A DNA stretch of 38,698 nt from Candidatus Pelagibacterales bacterium (GCA_004213215.1 SHAO01000003.1:1-38698); one strand, 5' to 3'; numbered from the stretch's first letter, positions 1-8,609 are shown. The notes: generated by a model from the letters alone, not told the origin. Program-made: numbers and translations.

Positions 1-70
1 ATGCAGCGGCAGCATCATTCAATGTATATTTTTCTTTGTAGGGTAGTAAAATTGCTATCTCTTTTTTCAT
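1..70 (-). CDS. 5' end of an unidentified protein, cut by the window edge
   Basis: Only the first 23 codons are in the window. They begin ATG AAA AAA GAG and read MKKEIAILLPYKEKYTLNDA followed by alanines. The ATG overlaps the TGA of the GIY-YIG gene upstream in an ATGA junction, so the two are probably co-transcribed and translationally coupled. The hydrophobic 'IAILLPY' strand near the start resembles the first beta strand of glycosyltransferase-like Rossmann folds, but 23 residues are too few to assign a family. The function is unknown. The reading frame is clean and the overlap is typical of this genome. Confidence 0.5.
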   Translation of the reverse strand, partial: MKKEIAILLPYKEKYTLNDAAAA

Positions 71-318
71 TTATAGCGTCTTTTAATAAAATTCCTAAAT
101 TTTCTATTTTTCTTTATATAATATTCTCTAGATTTTGCTTCACTTATTGTAGTACACTTCTCTGTATATATGATTTTCCATGTTCTTCCTCTAGTAAATT
201 TGGCACCCTTTCCTGTATTGTGTAAATTTAATCTCTTTTTAAGATTGTTTGTATAGCCAACATATGAAATCACTTTTGACTTCTTTTTAGTGATAATTAC
301 ATAAACAAAATAAGCCAT
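67..318 (-). CDS. GIY-YIG domain protein (UPF0213/YhbQ-like)
   Basis: This 83-residue protein consists of a single GIY-YIG endonuclease-like domain. The first half-motif is the FVYVI strand at residues 4-8 and the second is YVGYT at about residues 20-24, followed by NNLKKRL with the conserved arginine and a downstream glutamate/tyrosine helix (SREYYIKK). Small stand-alone proteins of this family are common in bacteria; a role in DNA processing is assumed, but the biological substrate is mostly unknown. The C-terminus is very basic. The gene lies just downstream of tRNA-Glu on the same strand and overlaps the next gene by ATGA. Family assignment is firm; the cellular role is not known. Confidence 0.85.
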   Translation of the reverse strand: MAYFVYVIITKKKSKVISYVGYTNNLKKRLNLHNTGKGAKFTRGRTWKIIYTEKCTTISEAKSREYYIKKNRKFRNFIKRRYK

Positions 319-329
319 TTATACTATTT

Positions 330-404
330 TGGCGGTCCCACGGGGAATCGAACCCCGATTAGGTGATTGAAAACCACCTGTCCTAACCGTTAGACGATGG
401 GACC
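330..404 (-). tRNA. tRNA-Glu (anticodon TTC)
   Basis: The minus strand folds into a full cloverleaf. The 7-bp acceptor stem is GGTCCCA with TGGGACC, the D-arm starts GTCT, the anticodon loop is TTTTCAA with anticodon TTC, and the T-arm carries GGTTCGATTCC. The discriminator is G and the CCA tail is encoded (330-332). A promoter-like TTGAAA-17-TAAATA lies immediately upstream. The gene ends 11 bases before the start of the GIY-YIG gene. Confidence 0.97.
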
Positions 405-420
405 TATTAAATTAATCTAG

Positions 421-449
421 TATTTATTATATATTTAATGTTGTTTCAA
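421..449 (-). promoter_or_regulatory. Putative sigma70-type promoter of tRNA-Glu
   Basis: Read on the minus strand, TTGAAA (449-444) and TAAATA (426-421) are separated by exactly 17 bases. The -10 ends 16 bases before the mature tRNA 5' end. The same two hexamers with the same spacing precede tRNA-Ser in this window, which supports the call. In DNA this A+T-rich chance matches are common, so confidence is moderate. Confidence 0.45.
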
Positions 450-465
450 TGATCAAAATAAAATA

Positions 466-2034
466 ATGGAAAATTTAAAAATTAAAATCAATCAAGCTGT
501 TGAGGCTTTTAAATCTGGGAGATTGCTAGAAGCAGAAGATTTAACTAAAGAACTAATTTCCTCAAATCCTAAGGTTGCTTTTTTATATAATCTAATGGGT
601 ATAATTCTATATGAACAAAAAGAAGTAGAAAAAGCTCTTGAGTTCTATAAAAAAGGTATCGCAATAGATCCTGACTTTGCTGAAATTTATAATAATTTAG
701 GTCTATTGTATGCAAACAATAATTTGGGTGCAGATAAAGCGGAAAGCTATTATAAAAAATCTCTATCGATTAATAGCAAAAACCCCGAAACTTATAATAA
801 TTTAGGCAGCTTGTATAAATCACTTGATAAATATGAAGAAGCCATTTCATGTTATAATAAAGCAGTTAACATAAATAAAAAGTCCTTTTATGCTCACCAT
901 AATTTAGGAAATATCTATACAGCTTTAGGAAATTTTGAAGAAGCAAAAAAGTATTTCAAAGAAGCAATAAAAATAAATCCTAATTATGCTAATTCACATA
1001 GGACACTTAGTAGAATAATCAAGTATTCAGAAGATGATGAACATCTCCATATTATGGAAAAAATATACAATCAAATAAATGATACTGATGTTGAAAATAA
1101 AACTAATATTTCTTTTGCTTTAGGAAAAGCTTATGAAGATATTGAAAAATTTGATAAGTCGTTTAGTTTTTATAATAAAGCAAATAATCTATATAAAGAT
1201 AAAATTAATTTTTCTATAAAATATGAAATAGAAAAATTTAAAAAGATTCAAGACACTTTTAATAATAAAACTTTTAAAAAATATGCTGGATGTGGAAATT
1301 CAGATTCAAAAGCTATTTTTATATTAGGTATGCCAAGATCTGGCACAACATTAGTAGAGCAAATTTTATCCAATCATCCTGATGTTTTTGGTGGTGATGA
1401 ATGTGAATTTATACAAAACCTACTAATAAAAAACTTTGGAAAAAAAATTGACAATATTCAATTATATTTTGATGGATTAATAAACTTTGATAAAAAAAAA
1501 TTTAATGAGATGGGTTTAGAATATGTAGAAAAAATGAAAAATATCTCTAAAAATTTTAAAAGACATACAGATAAAATGCCAGAGAATTTTTTGTGGATTG
1601 GCTTTATTAAACTTATACTACCAAAAGCTAAAATAATACATTGTTTTAGAAACTCAAAGGACAACTGTTTATCAATATTCAAAAATCACTTTCCTGGTGG
1701 AAAAATTAATTATTCTTACGATTTAGCTATGATAGTTGAGTATTATAATCTTTATTTTGATTTGTTAAAATATTGGAAAACTTTGTTACCTGATTTTATT
1801 TTTAATATTAAATATGAAGATATTATTTTAAATCCAGAAAAGGAAATTAAAAAATTATTAAAATTTTGTGAACTTGATTGGAATAATAGTTGTTTAAATT
1901 TTCACAACAACAAGAGAATCGTTAAGACAGCAAGTGATGTCCAAGCTAGAAACAAACTGTATAATAGTTCTATAAATTCATGGAAGAATTATGAAAATTA
2001 TTTAGCAAAATATTTTAATAAACTGAATAGTTAG
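466..2034 (+). CDS. TPR-repeat sulfotransferase fusion protein
   Basis: This 522-residue protein has two parts. Residues about 36-185 hold roughly five tetratricopeptide repeats with NNLG..Y and A...Y..A spacing (for example 'YNNLGLLYANN' and 'YNNLGSLYKSL'). From about residue 280 there is a sulfotransferase domain whose PAPS 5'-phosphosulfate loop is GMPRSGTT at residues 288-295. The family moves sulfate from PAPS to a hydroxyl or amine; the acceptor cannot be read here. There is no signal peptide, so it is probably cytosolic, with the TPRs binding a protein partner or acceptor. It has no clear Shine-Dalgarno sequence. Its stop codon overlaps recJ on the other strand by 4 bases. Domain architecture is clear; the substrate is unknown. 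Confidence 0.85.
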   Translation: MENLKIKINQAVEAFKSGRLLEAEDLTKELISSNPKVAFLYNLMGIILYEQKEVEKALEFYKKGIAIDPDFAEIYNNLGLLYANNNLGADKAESYYKKSLSINSKNPETYNNLGSLYKSLDKYEEAISCYNKAVNINKKSFYAHHNLGNIYTALGNFEEAKKYFKEAIKINPNYANSHRTLSRIIKYSEDDEHLHIMEKIYNQINDTDVENKTNISFALGKAYEDIEKFDKSFSFYNKANNLYKDKINFSIKYEIEKFKKIQDTFNNKTFKKYAGCGNSDSKAIFILGMPRSGTTLVEQILSNHPDVFGGDECEFIQNLLIKNFGKKIDNIQLYFDGLINFDKKKFNEMGLEYVEKMKNISKNFKRHTDKMPENFLWIGFIKLILPKAKIIHCFRNSKDNCLSIFKNHFPGGKINYSYDLAMIVEYYNLYFDLLKYWKTLLPDFIFNIKYEDIILNPEKEIKKLLKFCELDWNNSCLNFHNNKRIVKTASDVQARNKLYNSSINSWKNYENYLAKYFNKLNS

Positions 2035-3779
2035 TTTAAAGCAACATCTTCTATCATAAACTCAACTTTTCTTTCACCTCTCCACTCATTTAGACGTATT
2101 TTTCCTGCTATATTAATTCTTTTTTTATTTTTATTTATAAGAAAAGGTTCAAGTGGACCATTAATGGCATTCCATGCAAAACTTTTGAATACGGTACCGT
2201 CTTTACCAACCAAAACAGACTTTATATGATTATTTGCAACTATATTAGCAGAAATAACTTTTATATTTTCAATAACAAATTTTGGCTCAGTATTACCTGA
2301 CCCAAATGGAGATAAAGAATTAATTTCTTCAAAAAAAACTTCATTTAGTGCACTTGGAGCAATAATCGAATCCAAATACAAGTTTGCACTACTAGTACGA
2401 TTAATATTTGATTTTTCAAAATTTTTATTTAAAAAATCTCTAAATATTGGAATTTTATCTTTTTTTAATACAAAACCACCAGCCATTTTATGTCCCCCAC
2501 CTTTTTGTAGTATTCCTGACTGAACGGCTTTAATTATTTGACTTCCAATATCAAAACCAACTATAGATCTTGCAGATCCTTTTCCAATATTTTGTTTAAG
2601 TGAAATTAATATAGTTGGTTTGTTGTATTTTTCTTTAATTCTTGATGCAACAATTCCAATTACACCTTCATGCCAATCATATCCAGACAAAACTAAAACA
2701 GGATGATTGTGATAATTTTTAACCTCTAAACTAATTTGTTCTGATAAAATAAATTCTATGTTTTGTCTTTCTTTATTCGATTTATCTAAATCGAGCGCTA
2801 TTTGGTAAGTTTTTTTTGGATCATTAGAGAATAAAAGCTCTGCTCCGTGAGAAGCTTTTCCAACTCTACCACCAGCGTTTATTCTTGGTCCTAGTCTGAA
2901 TCCTAAGTCAAATGTTGTTGGCTGTGAATCAATATTACACAAGTCATATAAAGTTTTTAAACCTAAATTTGATCTTTTTTTAATAACTTTTAAACCTTGT
3001 TTAACTATTGCTCTGTTTAAACCAATTAATGGAACAACATCACAAACAGTACCCAATGAAACTAAATCTAAAAAATTTAAAATATTTGGTTCTTTTATAT
3101 TATTTTTTTTAAAAAAATTTTTATCTCGCAATTTTTTATTTAAAGCAACTAAAAAAATAAAACAAACGCCTGCTGCACATAGGTAATTAAGATTTGATAT
3201 ATCATCATAGCGATTTGGATTAACTATAGCGTATGCATTGGGAAGTTTAACATCTGATTGATGATGGTCTAATACAATAACATCAACACTTTTTTTTTGA
3301 GCATAATTAATAGGTTCAAAAGATAAAGTACCACAATCAACTGTAAAAATAATTTTAGATCCATTAGAAATGAGATTTTCAAAACCTAGAGTACTTGGTC
3401 CATATCCTTCGGTTTGTCTATCCGGTATATAAGTTTCAACTTTTTGATTTATAGAAAGAAAATATCGAACAAGTAAGGCTGTTGAAGATGCGCCATCAAC
3501 ATCATAATCTCCAAAAATACCTATTCCTTCATTTTCAATAATACTTTTATATGTTCTATCAACAGCATTTTTCATATCTTTTAGATTAAAGGGATTTGGT
3601 AAAAGATTTTTAATTTTTGGATCTAAAAATTCAGAAATTTCATTAATATTTTTTTTCCTAATAGATAAAAGTTTAGCTACAATTTCTGTTAAAGAAAAAT
3701 TTTCTGAAAATTTTGTAATATCTGTTGAATTAAATTTTTTAAAAAGCCAATTTTTACCACTCACAGAGGAAAAATTCAT
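2031..3779 (-). CDS. recJ: Single-stranded-DNA-specific exonuclease RecJ
   Basis: RecJ degrades single-stranded DNA 5' to 3' in RecF-pathway recombination and mismatch repair. The 582-residue protein has the DHH phosphoesterase core: DYDVDG at residues 91-96, VDCG at 147-150 and DHH at 171-173, all metal-binding motifs. A DHHA1-type C-terminal half includes the glycine-rich 'GGGHKMAGG' motif. The length is close to the family norm. It is the last gene of the leftward rplM cluster and overlaps glpX by 4 bases. hom-glpX-recJ order is familiar in Alphaproteobacteria. Its 3' end overlaps the convergent TPR-sulfotransferase gene. Confidence 0.95.
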   Translation of the reverse strand: MNFSSVSGKNWLFKKFNSTDITKFSENFSLTEIVAKLLSIRKKNINEISEFLDPKIKNLLPNPFNLKDMKNAVDRTYKSIIENEGIGIFGDYDVDGASSTALLVRYFLSINQKVETYIPDRQTEGYGPSTLGFENLISNGSKIIFTVDCGTLSFEPINYAQKKSVDVIVLDHHQSDVKLPNAYAIVNPNRYDDISNLNYLCAAGVCFIFLVALNKKLRDKNFFKKNNIKEPNILNFLDLVSLGTVCDVVPLIGLNRAIVKQGLKVIKKRSNLGLKTLYDLCNIDSQPTTFDLGFRLGPRINAGGRVGKASHGAELLFSNDPKKTYQIALDLDKSNKERQNIEFILSEQISLEVKNYHNHPVLVLSGYDWHEGVIGIVASRIKEKYNKPTILISLKQNIGKGSARSIVGFDIGSQIIKAVQSGILQKGGGHKMAGGFVLKKDKIPIFRDFLNKNFEKSNINRTSSANLYLDSIIAPSALNEVFFEEINSLSPFGSGNTEPKFVIENIKVISANIVANNHIKSVLVGKDGTVFKSFAWNAINGPLEPFLINKNKKRINIAGKIRLNEWRGERKVEFMIEDVALN

Positions 3780-4720
3780 TTTTTATGTTTATTTTTTATT
3801 ATTTTATTTGTTTTGCTACTATAATGAAGCACTAGTGTTTCAGAAGAAAAATTTTTACCTAAATCTTTTATACCATTAACTAAACTTCCACTAGTTACTC
3901 CTGTAGCGCAAAATATAGTATCTCCTTTAACCATATCATCTATTGTATACTTTTTTTTTATATTTTTAATGCCCAATTTTATAGCTCTCTTTTTTTCTTC
4001 AGAATTTCGAAACACCAATCTAGTGTGCATTTGACATCCAAGACATTTTAATGCAGCGGCAGAAAGAACTCCTTCTGGAGCTCCACCAATTCCTATATAA
4101 ATATCAATACCCGTTTTCGAATTAGCTACAGAAATGGCTCCAGATAAATCTCCATCAGTAATAAAATTAATCTTTACCCTCATATCTTTTAAGGTTTTTA
4201 TTATAGAGTTGTGTCTAGGTCTTTTTAAAACGCAGGCGGTCAATTTACTAGGGTCAATTTTTTTAAACTTTGATAACTGTTCAATATTTTTTCTCACAGA
4301 AAAATCAAGATTCAATATTCCATTTGGTAAATTTGGACCTATTGCAATTTTTTCCATATACATATCAGGCGCATTAAGCAAACTACCTCTGCCGGCTGCC
4401 GCAAGAACTGATAATGCATTTGGTAAATTTTTAGCTGTAAAATTAGTACCTTCAAGCGGATCAACTGCAATATCAAATTTTTTACCTTTCTGCGTACCTA
4501 CTTTCTCGTTAATATACAACATTGGGGCTTCATCCATCTCACCTTCACCAATAACAATTTTACCTTTCATATCAATTTTATTTAATTCGAATCGCATTTC
4601 ATCAACAGCAGCTTGATCAGCGGCTATTTTATCGTTCTTGCCTTTGAATTTAGAAGCACCATAAGCCCCTCTTTCAGTTACCAAAGAAAATGATTTTATA
4701 AAGCTTTTACTTATAATCAT
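3776..4720 (-). CDS. glpX: Class II fructose-1,6-bisphosphatase GlpX
   Basis: GlpX hydrolyses fructose 1,6-bisphosphate to fructose 6-phosphate, the committed gluconeogenic step. The 314-residue sequence carries the class II metal and phosphate motifs GEGEMDEAPM (58-67) and DPLEGTN (87-93), plus a second half with 'GIGGAPEGVLSAAALKCLG'. The N-terminus reads TERGAYGASKFKGKNDK, as in other alphaproteobacterial GlpX proteins. It directly abuts hom upstream and overlaps recJ downstream. I see no class I FBPase in the window. Confidence 0.94.
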   Translation of the reverse strand: MIISKSFIKSFSLVTERGAYGASKFKGKNDKIAADQAAVDEMRFELNKIDMKGKIVIGEGEMDEAPMLYINEKVGTQKGKKFDIAVDPLEGTNFTAKNLPNALSVLAAAGRGSLLNAPDMYMEKIAIGPNLPNGILNLDFSVRKNIEQLSKFKKIDPSKLTACVLKRPRHNSIIKTLKDMRVKINFITDGDLSGAISVANSKTGIDIYIGIGGAPEGVLSAAALKCLGCQMHTRLVFRNSEEKKRAIKLGIKNIKKKYTIDDMVKGDTIFCATGVTSGSLVNGIKDLGKNFSSETLVLHYSSKTNKIIKNKHKK

Positions 4721-6013
4721 TTAAACTTCTTCAATTCTTATAAAAGTAGGTTTTTTTAAAACAAATTTATTTTTAGTTAAATTTGAAAAAAGATTTATAT
4801 AATTTTTTTCTAAGCTTTTGTGAGTTATAATAATTATTGTAGCCTTTTTATTTTTTTTATCTGGATTTTGTAGTAAATTTTTAATTGATATTTTATTTTT
4901 TGCAAAAATATTTGTAATTGACGATAAAACACCTGGAATATCTTTTACATCAATCCTTAAATATGAGGAACTTATATGTTTTTTAATATCAAATTTAACA
5001 ATTTTTTTTCTAGATTTTGATGATATTCCAAAAGGATATTTTATGTTACCTCTTAGCACTGAACAAAGGTCTGATATTATTGCAGAAGTAGTTGGTCCGG
5101 GACCAGCTCCCTCTCCCTGTAAAATAGTTTTTCCAACTGGAGAACCCTCAATTACTACAGCATTTAAAACTCCATCTATATTTGATAATATAGAGTTGCT
5201 TTTAATTAAACACGGATGCACACGTTCAATAAGCTTGTTCTTTTTAATTTCAGAAATCGATAGTAACTTAATTTTATAACCAAATTTTTTTGTGTATAAA
5301 ATATCAGTTAAATTAATATTTTGAATACCTTCAGTTAAAATATTATCTTTTGAAATAGTTATGTTAAAAGCGATAGATGATAATATTCGTATTTTTGCAG
5401 CTGAATCATTTCCGTTAAGATCAGATATTGGGTTACTTTCTGCAAAACCTAATTTTTTAGCATCATTTAGAACATCATAAAAATTTTTATTACTGTTTTG
5501 CATAGAGGAAAGTATAAAGTTAGTTGTACCGTTAAGAATTCCATAAACTTTATTAATCTTATTAGCTATAAGACCTTCTTTTATAGATCTTATAATAGGC
5601 ATTCCTCCTCCAACAGAAGCTTCGTACTCAAGATTAACTTTATTTTGCTCTGCTAAAGTTGCGAGCTGATCTCCATGCTTTGCTATCAAGGCTTTATTTG
5701 CTGTAATAACATGTTTTTTATTTCTTAAAGCAGAAAAAACCAATTTTTTTGCTATACCTTCAGATCCACCAATTAATTCTACGATGACATCAATTTCTTT
5801 TCTTAAAGGTAAATCCAACGGATTTTTGATCCATTTAGACTTTGGAATTTTAATTAATCTTTTTTTATTTAAATTTTTAGCAGAAATATATCTTACAAAT
5901 GGTATTCTTCCAGTTTTAACGGATATGTGATAATTATTTTTTTCTAAAGTTTTATAAAAATAACTACCTATATTACCAAATCCAGCAATTGCTATATTAA
6001 CTTTTTTTTTCAT
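4721..6013 (-). CDS. hom: Homoserine dehydrogenase
   Basis: This enzyme reduces aspartate semialdehyde to homoserine, the branch point to threonine and methionine. The 430-residue protein starts with an NAD(P)-binding strand-loop GFGNIG at residues 11-16. A catalytic domain follows, containing the 'GILNGTTNFIL' and 'GFAESNP.SDLNG' motifs typical of homoserine dehydrogenase. An ACT-type regulatory domain (about residues 350-430, 'RIDVKDIPGVLSSIT') suggests feedback control by threonine. There is no fused aspartokinase. It lies 5 bases downstream of the lipoprotein gene and abuts glpX. With metY about 2.7 kb away, it supplies homoserine for methionine synthesis. Confidence 0.95.
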   Translation of the reverse strand: MKKKVNIAIAGFGNIGSYFYKTLEKNNYHISVKTGRIPFVRYISAKNLNKKRLIKIPKSKWIKNPLDLPLRKEIDVIVELIGGSEGIAKKLVFSALRNKKHVITANKALIAKHGDQLATLAEQNKVNLEYEASVGGGMPIIRSIKEGLIANKINKVYGILNGTTNFILSSMQNSNKNFYDVLNDAKKLGFAESNPISDLNGNDSAAKIRILSSIAFNITISKDNILTEGIQNINLTDILYTKKFGYKIKLLSISEIKKNKLIERVHPCLIKSNSILSNIDGVLNAVVIEGSPVGKTILQGEGAGPGPTTSAIISDLCSVLRGNIKYPFGISSKSRKKIVKFDIKKHISSSYLRIDVKDIPGVLSSITNIFAKNKISIKNLLQNPDKKNKKATIIIITHKSLEKNYINLFSNLTKNKFVLKKPTFIRIEEV

Positions 6014-6018
6014 AATAA

Positions 6019-6600
6019 TTAATTTGGTATATCATTAATATCTGGATATGGTTTAAAAAAATTTTTATCTTTAACTTTTTTAACTATAGTAGAAAAACTG
6101 GATGAAATAATATTATTATTTTCTACAATAAATTCTTCATTGCTGCCTTTTTTTATCATTTTTTTTTTATTTTTTTTGACATTTTTTTCTTCACGCTTAA
6201 TATTTTTCTGTAACTTTTTTTCTTCCTTTTCCATTCTTTTTTGATTTAATTTTGCTTGTTTAATTTTTTGTTTTTCTTCTTTAAGAGCTAATTTGGCTTT
6301 AATTTTTTCCTCTTTTCTTTTTCTTTTTTCTTCCATCTGCACTTGTTTAGATAAATTTTTCTCAATTTTAACTCTTTTTTTATCTTTTTTTTGCGATTGT
6401 AAAATAATTTTTTCTAACTCTGAGTTCTTTTTTTTCAATTTGCCTTTGGTTTCTCTTATCTCAACAATCATTGTTTTTTTAAAATAATCTTCTTTTTCTT
6501 TCTTGTTAATACAAGCATGATCACCACACCAGTATACAGATTCCTTTGAAGTGCAGCCAGTAATGCTAAATAAAAAAAATAAAAAAAATAATATTTTCAT
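6019..6600 (-). CDS. Unrecognised lipoprotein with Lys/Glu-rich coiled coil
   Basis: I do not recognise this 193-residue protein. It begins with a lipoprotein signal peptide (MKILFFLFFLFSITGC, lipobox cysteine 16), so it is probably lipidated and periplasm-facing. Just after comes a compact motif with two more cysteines, YWCGDHAC (C25 and C30), followed by INKKEKEDYF. Residues about 50-150 are almost entirely Lys, Glu, Gln and Arg and should form one long charged helix or coiled coil. The last 40 residues are less biased and end in 'PYPDINDIPN'. It overlaps the argC stop by 4 bases and precedes hom by 5, so it is embedded in the operon. A structural role across the periplasm is possible but is pure inference. 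Confidence 0.75.
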   Translation of the reverse strand: MKILFFLFFLFSITGCTSKESVYWCGDHACINKKEKEDYFKKTMIVEIRETKGKLKKKNSELEKIILQSQKKDKKRVKIEKNLSKQVQMEEKRKRKEEKIKAKLALKEEKQKIKQAKLNQKRMEKEEKKLQKNIKREEKNVKKNKKKMIKKGSNEEFIVENNNIISSSFSTIVKKVKDKNFFKPYPDINDIPN

Positions 6601-7616
6601 ATTAAACCTGTGGTTTCCTTTAAATTATAAGCAACATTCATATTTTGCACTGCTTGTCCTGAAGCTCCTTTTATTAAATTATCTATTGTAGATAAAATAA
6701 TTACCTTATTTTTTTCTCTATTTGTGCATACTGAAATATAACAAAAATTAGTATTCACAACTTCATTTGTGCTTATAGGTGTATTAAATTTTGCAAACTT
6801 AATAAAAAAATTATTTTTATGATAATTTTTTAAAAATTTATAAATTTTATTTGCATCTATTTTTTTATGTGTTTCTAAATATATAGTAGACAAAATACCT
6901 CTAAACATTGGAATAACATGGGGAGTAAAAAAAACTTTAACTCTTTTTTTAGATACTTTAGATAATTCTTGATCTATTTCTGCCATATGCCTATGACCCC
7001 CTACTCCATATGCAGTAACTGAATTAAATAAATTCTTAAATTTTCTTTCAACATTTTTTCCACCACCAGAATATCCAGATTTTGAATCTATAATAATATT
7101 ATTTGTATTTATCATTTTTTTTTCGACCAATGGAAGTAAAGGAATTTGAATGGATGTTGGGTAACATCCTGGACATGAAATAATTTTATAATTTTTTAAA
7201 TATTTTCTAGAAAATTCTGTAATTGAATATATAGATTTAAATACTAATTCTTTGCACTTATGATTGAAACCATACCATTTTTTATAAAGGTTTAAATCTT
7301 TTAATCTAAAATCAGCAGATAAATCAATAAGTTTAACACTGTTTGGTATAATTTTTGCTAATTTTTGTGCCTCTCCATTTGGTAATGCTGTAAATAATAC
7401 TTTAATTTTATTCCAATTTATATTTTCTACTTTTGTTAATTTAGGAAGGTTTTTTCTTGATATTTTTTTATCGAATGAGTAAATTTTTTTACCAACCGAC
7501 TTATTAGCACACACATAAAGTATATTTACGTTTGGATGTTTTGATAGAATTTTTACTAATTCTAAACCAACATATCCTGTTGCTCCAGCTACAGCTACAT
7601 TTATAGAATCTTTCAT
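6597..7616 (-). CDS. argC: N-acetyl-gamma-glutamyl-phosphate reductase
   Basis: ArgC makes N-acetylglutamate semialdehyde from N-acetylglutamyl phosphate in arginine biosynthesis, using NADPH. The 339-residue protein has the nucleotide-binding GATGYVG loop at residues 11-17 and the catalytic-cysteine motif CPGCYPT, with C151 as the expected nucleophile. 'SGYSGGGK' and 'HRHMAEI' further match the family. The order rplM-rpsI-argC is common in Alphaproteobacteria. A run of 10 A residues sits immediately before the ATG in place of a clear Shine-Dalgarno sequence. The gap to rpsI is 48 bases. Confidence 0.95.
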   Translation of the reverse strand: MKDSINVAVAGATGYVGLELVKILSKHPNVNILYVCANKSVGKKIYSFDKKISRKNLPKLTKVENINWNKIKVLFTALPNGEAQKLAKIIPNSVKLIDLSADFRLKDLNLYKKWYGFNHKCKELVFKSIYSITEFSRKYLKNYKIISCPGCYPTSIQIPLLPLVEKKMINTNNIIIDSKSGYSGGGKNVERKFKNLFNSVTAYGVGGHRHMAEIDQELSKVSKKRVKVFFTPHVIPMFRGILSTIYLETHKKIDANKIYKFLKNYHKNNFFIKFAKFNTPISTNEVVNTNFCYISVCTNREKNKVIILSTIDNLIKGASGQAVQNMNVAYNLKETTGLI

Positions 7617-7664
7617 TTTTTTTTTATATCAGTTATTGGTCTTAAGAGATATTGTAATAAAACT

Positions 7665-8105
7665 TTATCTTTTAGAAAATTGAAAGCTTCTTCTTGCTTT
7701 TCTATGACCGTATTTTTTACGCTCAACAGCTCTCGAATCTCGTGTGGTGAGTTTTGTTTTTTTTAAAGTTGGTTTAAGCTCAGGCTCGAATTGTACTATT
7801 GCTCTTGATATACCATGAATTATTGCTCCAGCCTGACCAGATAACCCCCCTCCTTTAACTGAACATCTAACATCGAATTCATTCATTCTTTTAATAGCAG
7901 CAAAAGGTCTAAATATAGCAATTTGTAAATTTGGTTTCTTAAAATAATCAACCATATTTTTTCCATTTACATGAATGTTTCCTGAACCTTTTTTAAGCCA
8001 AACTTTTGCAATAGATTTTTTTCTTCTACCCGTAGCATATTTAGAATCTTTAAAATCTAGTTTAATCTTTTTATTGTCCGTATTTATTATTGGTTGAGTT
8101 TCCAT
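7665..8105 (-). CDS. rpsI: 30S ribosomal protein uS9
   Basis: This is ribosomal protein S9 of the small subunit head, whose C-terminal tail reaches the P-site tRNA. The family core is clear: YATGRRKKSIAKVWL, then 'GGGLSGQAGAI.HGI.RA', and the diagnostic C-terminus RRSFQFSKR. At 146 residues it has a short N-terminal extension of about 22 residues compared with the minimal bacterial form. It follows rplM by one base, the near-universal pairing. Confidence 0.98.
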   Translation of the reverse strand: METQPIINTDNKKIKLDFKDSKYATGRRKKSIAKVWLKKGSGNIHVNGKNMVDYFKKPNLQIAIFRPFAAIKRMNEFDVRCSVKGGGLSGQAGAIIHGISRAIVQFEPELKPTLKKTKLTTRDSRAVERKKYGHRKARRSFQFSKR

Positions 8106-8106
8106 A

Positions 8107-8568
8107 TTAGTTTAATGAAATAAAATTTTTCTTATTTATTTTAGCAAAATCTACTACGATTGGATTTTGTGATTCATGAGGATGATTAGTTCCCTTATAA
8201 ATTTTTAATTTAGAAAGTTGCTTTTTTGCTAATGGACCACCAGGCATCATTCTCTTGACAGCTAGTTTTAAAACTTGTTCAGGTTTTTTTTTCATTAGTA
8301 ATGACGGAGTAGTAGATTTAATTCCACCAGGATATCCTGTATGTCTATAATATTTTTTATTATCAATTTTTTTACCTGTAAATTTTATTTTTTCTATATT
8401 TGTAACTACAACGAAGTCACCGTTGTCCATATGTGGTGTGTATTGGTTTTTATTTTTACCTCTAAGAGCCATAGATATGTAAGCAGCTAATCTACCCACG
8501 ATTGCATTCTCAGCATCTATTAAAAGCCAGTTATTTTTTACTTCATCTTTTCTAACAAAATTAGTCAT
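8107..8568 (-). CDS. rplM: 50S ribosomal protein uL13
   Basis: This is ribosomal protein L13, an early assembly protein of the large subunit. At 153 residues it has the usual length, with the motifs 'WLLIDAENAIVGRLA', 'NGDFVVVTN..KI.FTGKK' and 'HTGYPGG'. It is the first gene of the leftward cluster ending with recJ. A TTGACT-17-TATTTA promoter candidate lies just upstream in the region shared with metY. Confidence 0.98.
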   Translation of the reverse strand: MTNFVRKDEVKNNWLLIDAENAIVGRLAAYISMALRGKNKNQYTPHMDNGDFVVVTNIEKIKFTGKKIDNKKYYRHTGYPGGIKSTTPSLLMKKKPEQVLKLAVKRMMPGGPLAKKQLSKLKIYKGTNHPHESQNPIVVDFAKINKKNFISLN

Positions 8569-8580
8569 TATAGTTGCGCA

Positions 8581-8609
8581 TAAATACTGAGATTAACAGA
8601 TAAAGTCAA
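8581..8609 (-). promoter_or_regulatory. Putative rplM-rpsI promoter
   Basis: On the minus strand, TTGACT (8609-8604) and TATTTA (8586-8581) are 17 bases apart. The predicted start site would be only about 6 bases from the rplM ATG, so the message would be nearly leaderless, or the main promoter lies elsewhere. TTGACT is close to the sigma70 -35 consensus. This is a sequence match only. Confidence 0.4.

Noticed and set aside
1-225. Open frame on the + strand at the left edge
   Set aside because: It is antisense to the GIY-YIG gene and the partial upstream gene, both of which have recognisable or coupled frames. Its protein is low-complexity with no family match.
4134-4616. 160-codon + strand frame inside glpX
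   Set aside because: It lies wholly antisense to a clear glpX gene, and its sequence is the hydrophobic mirror typical of reverse frames.
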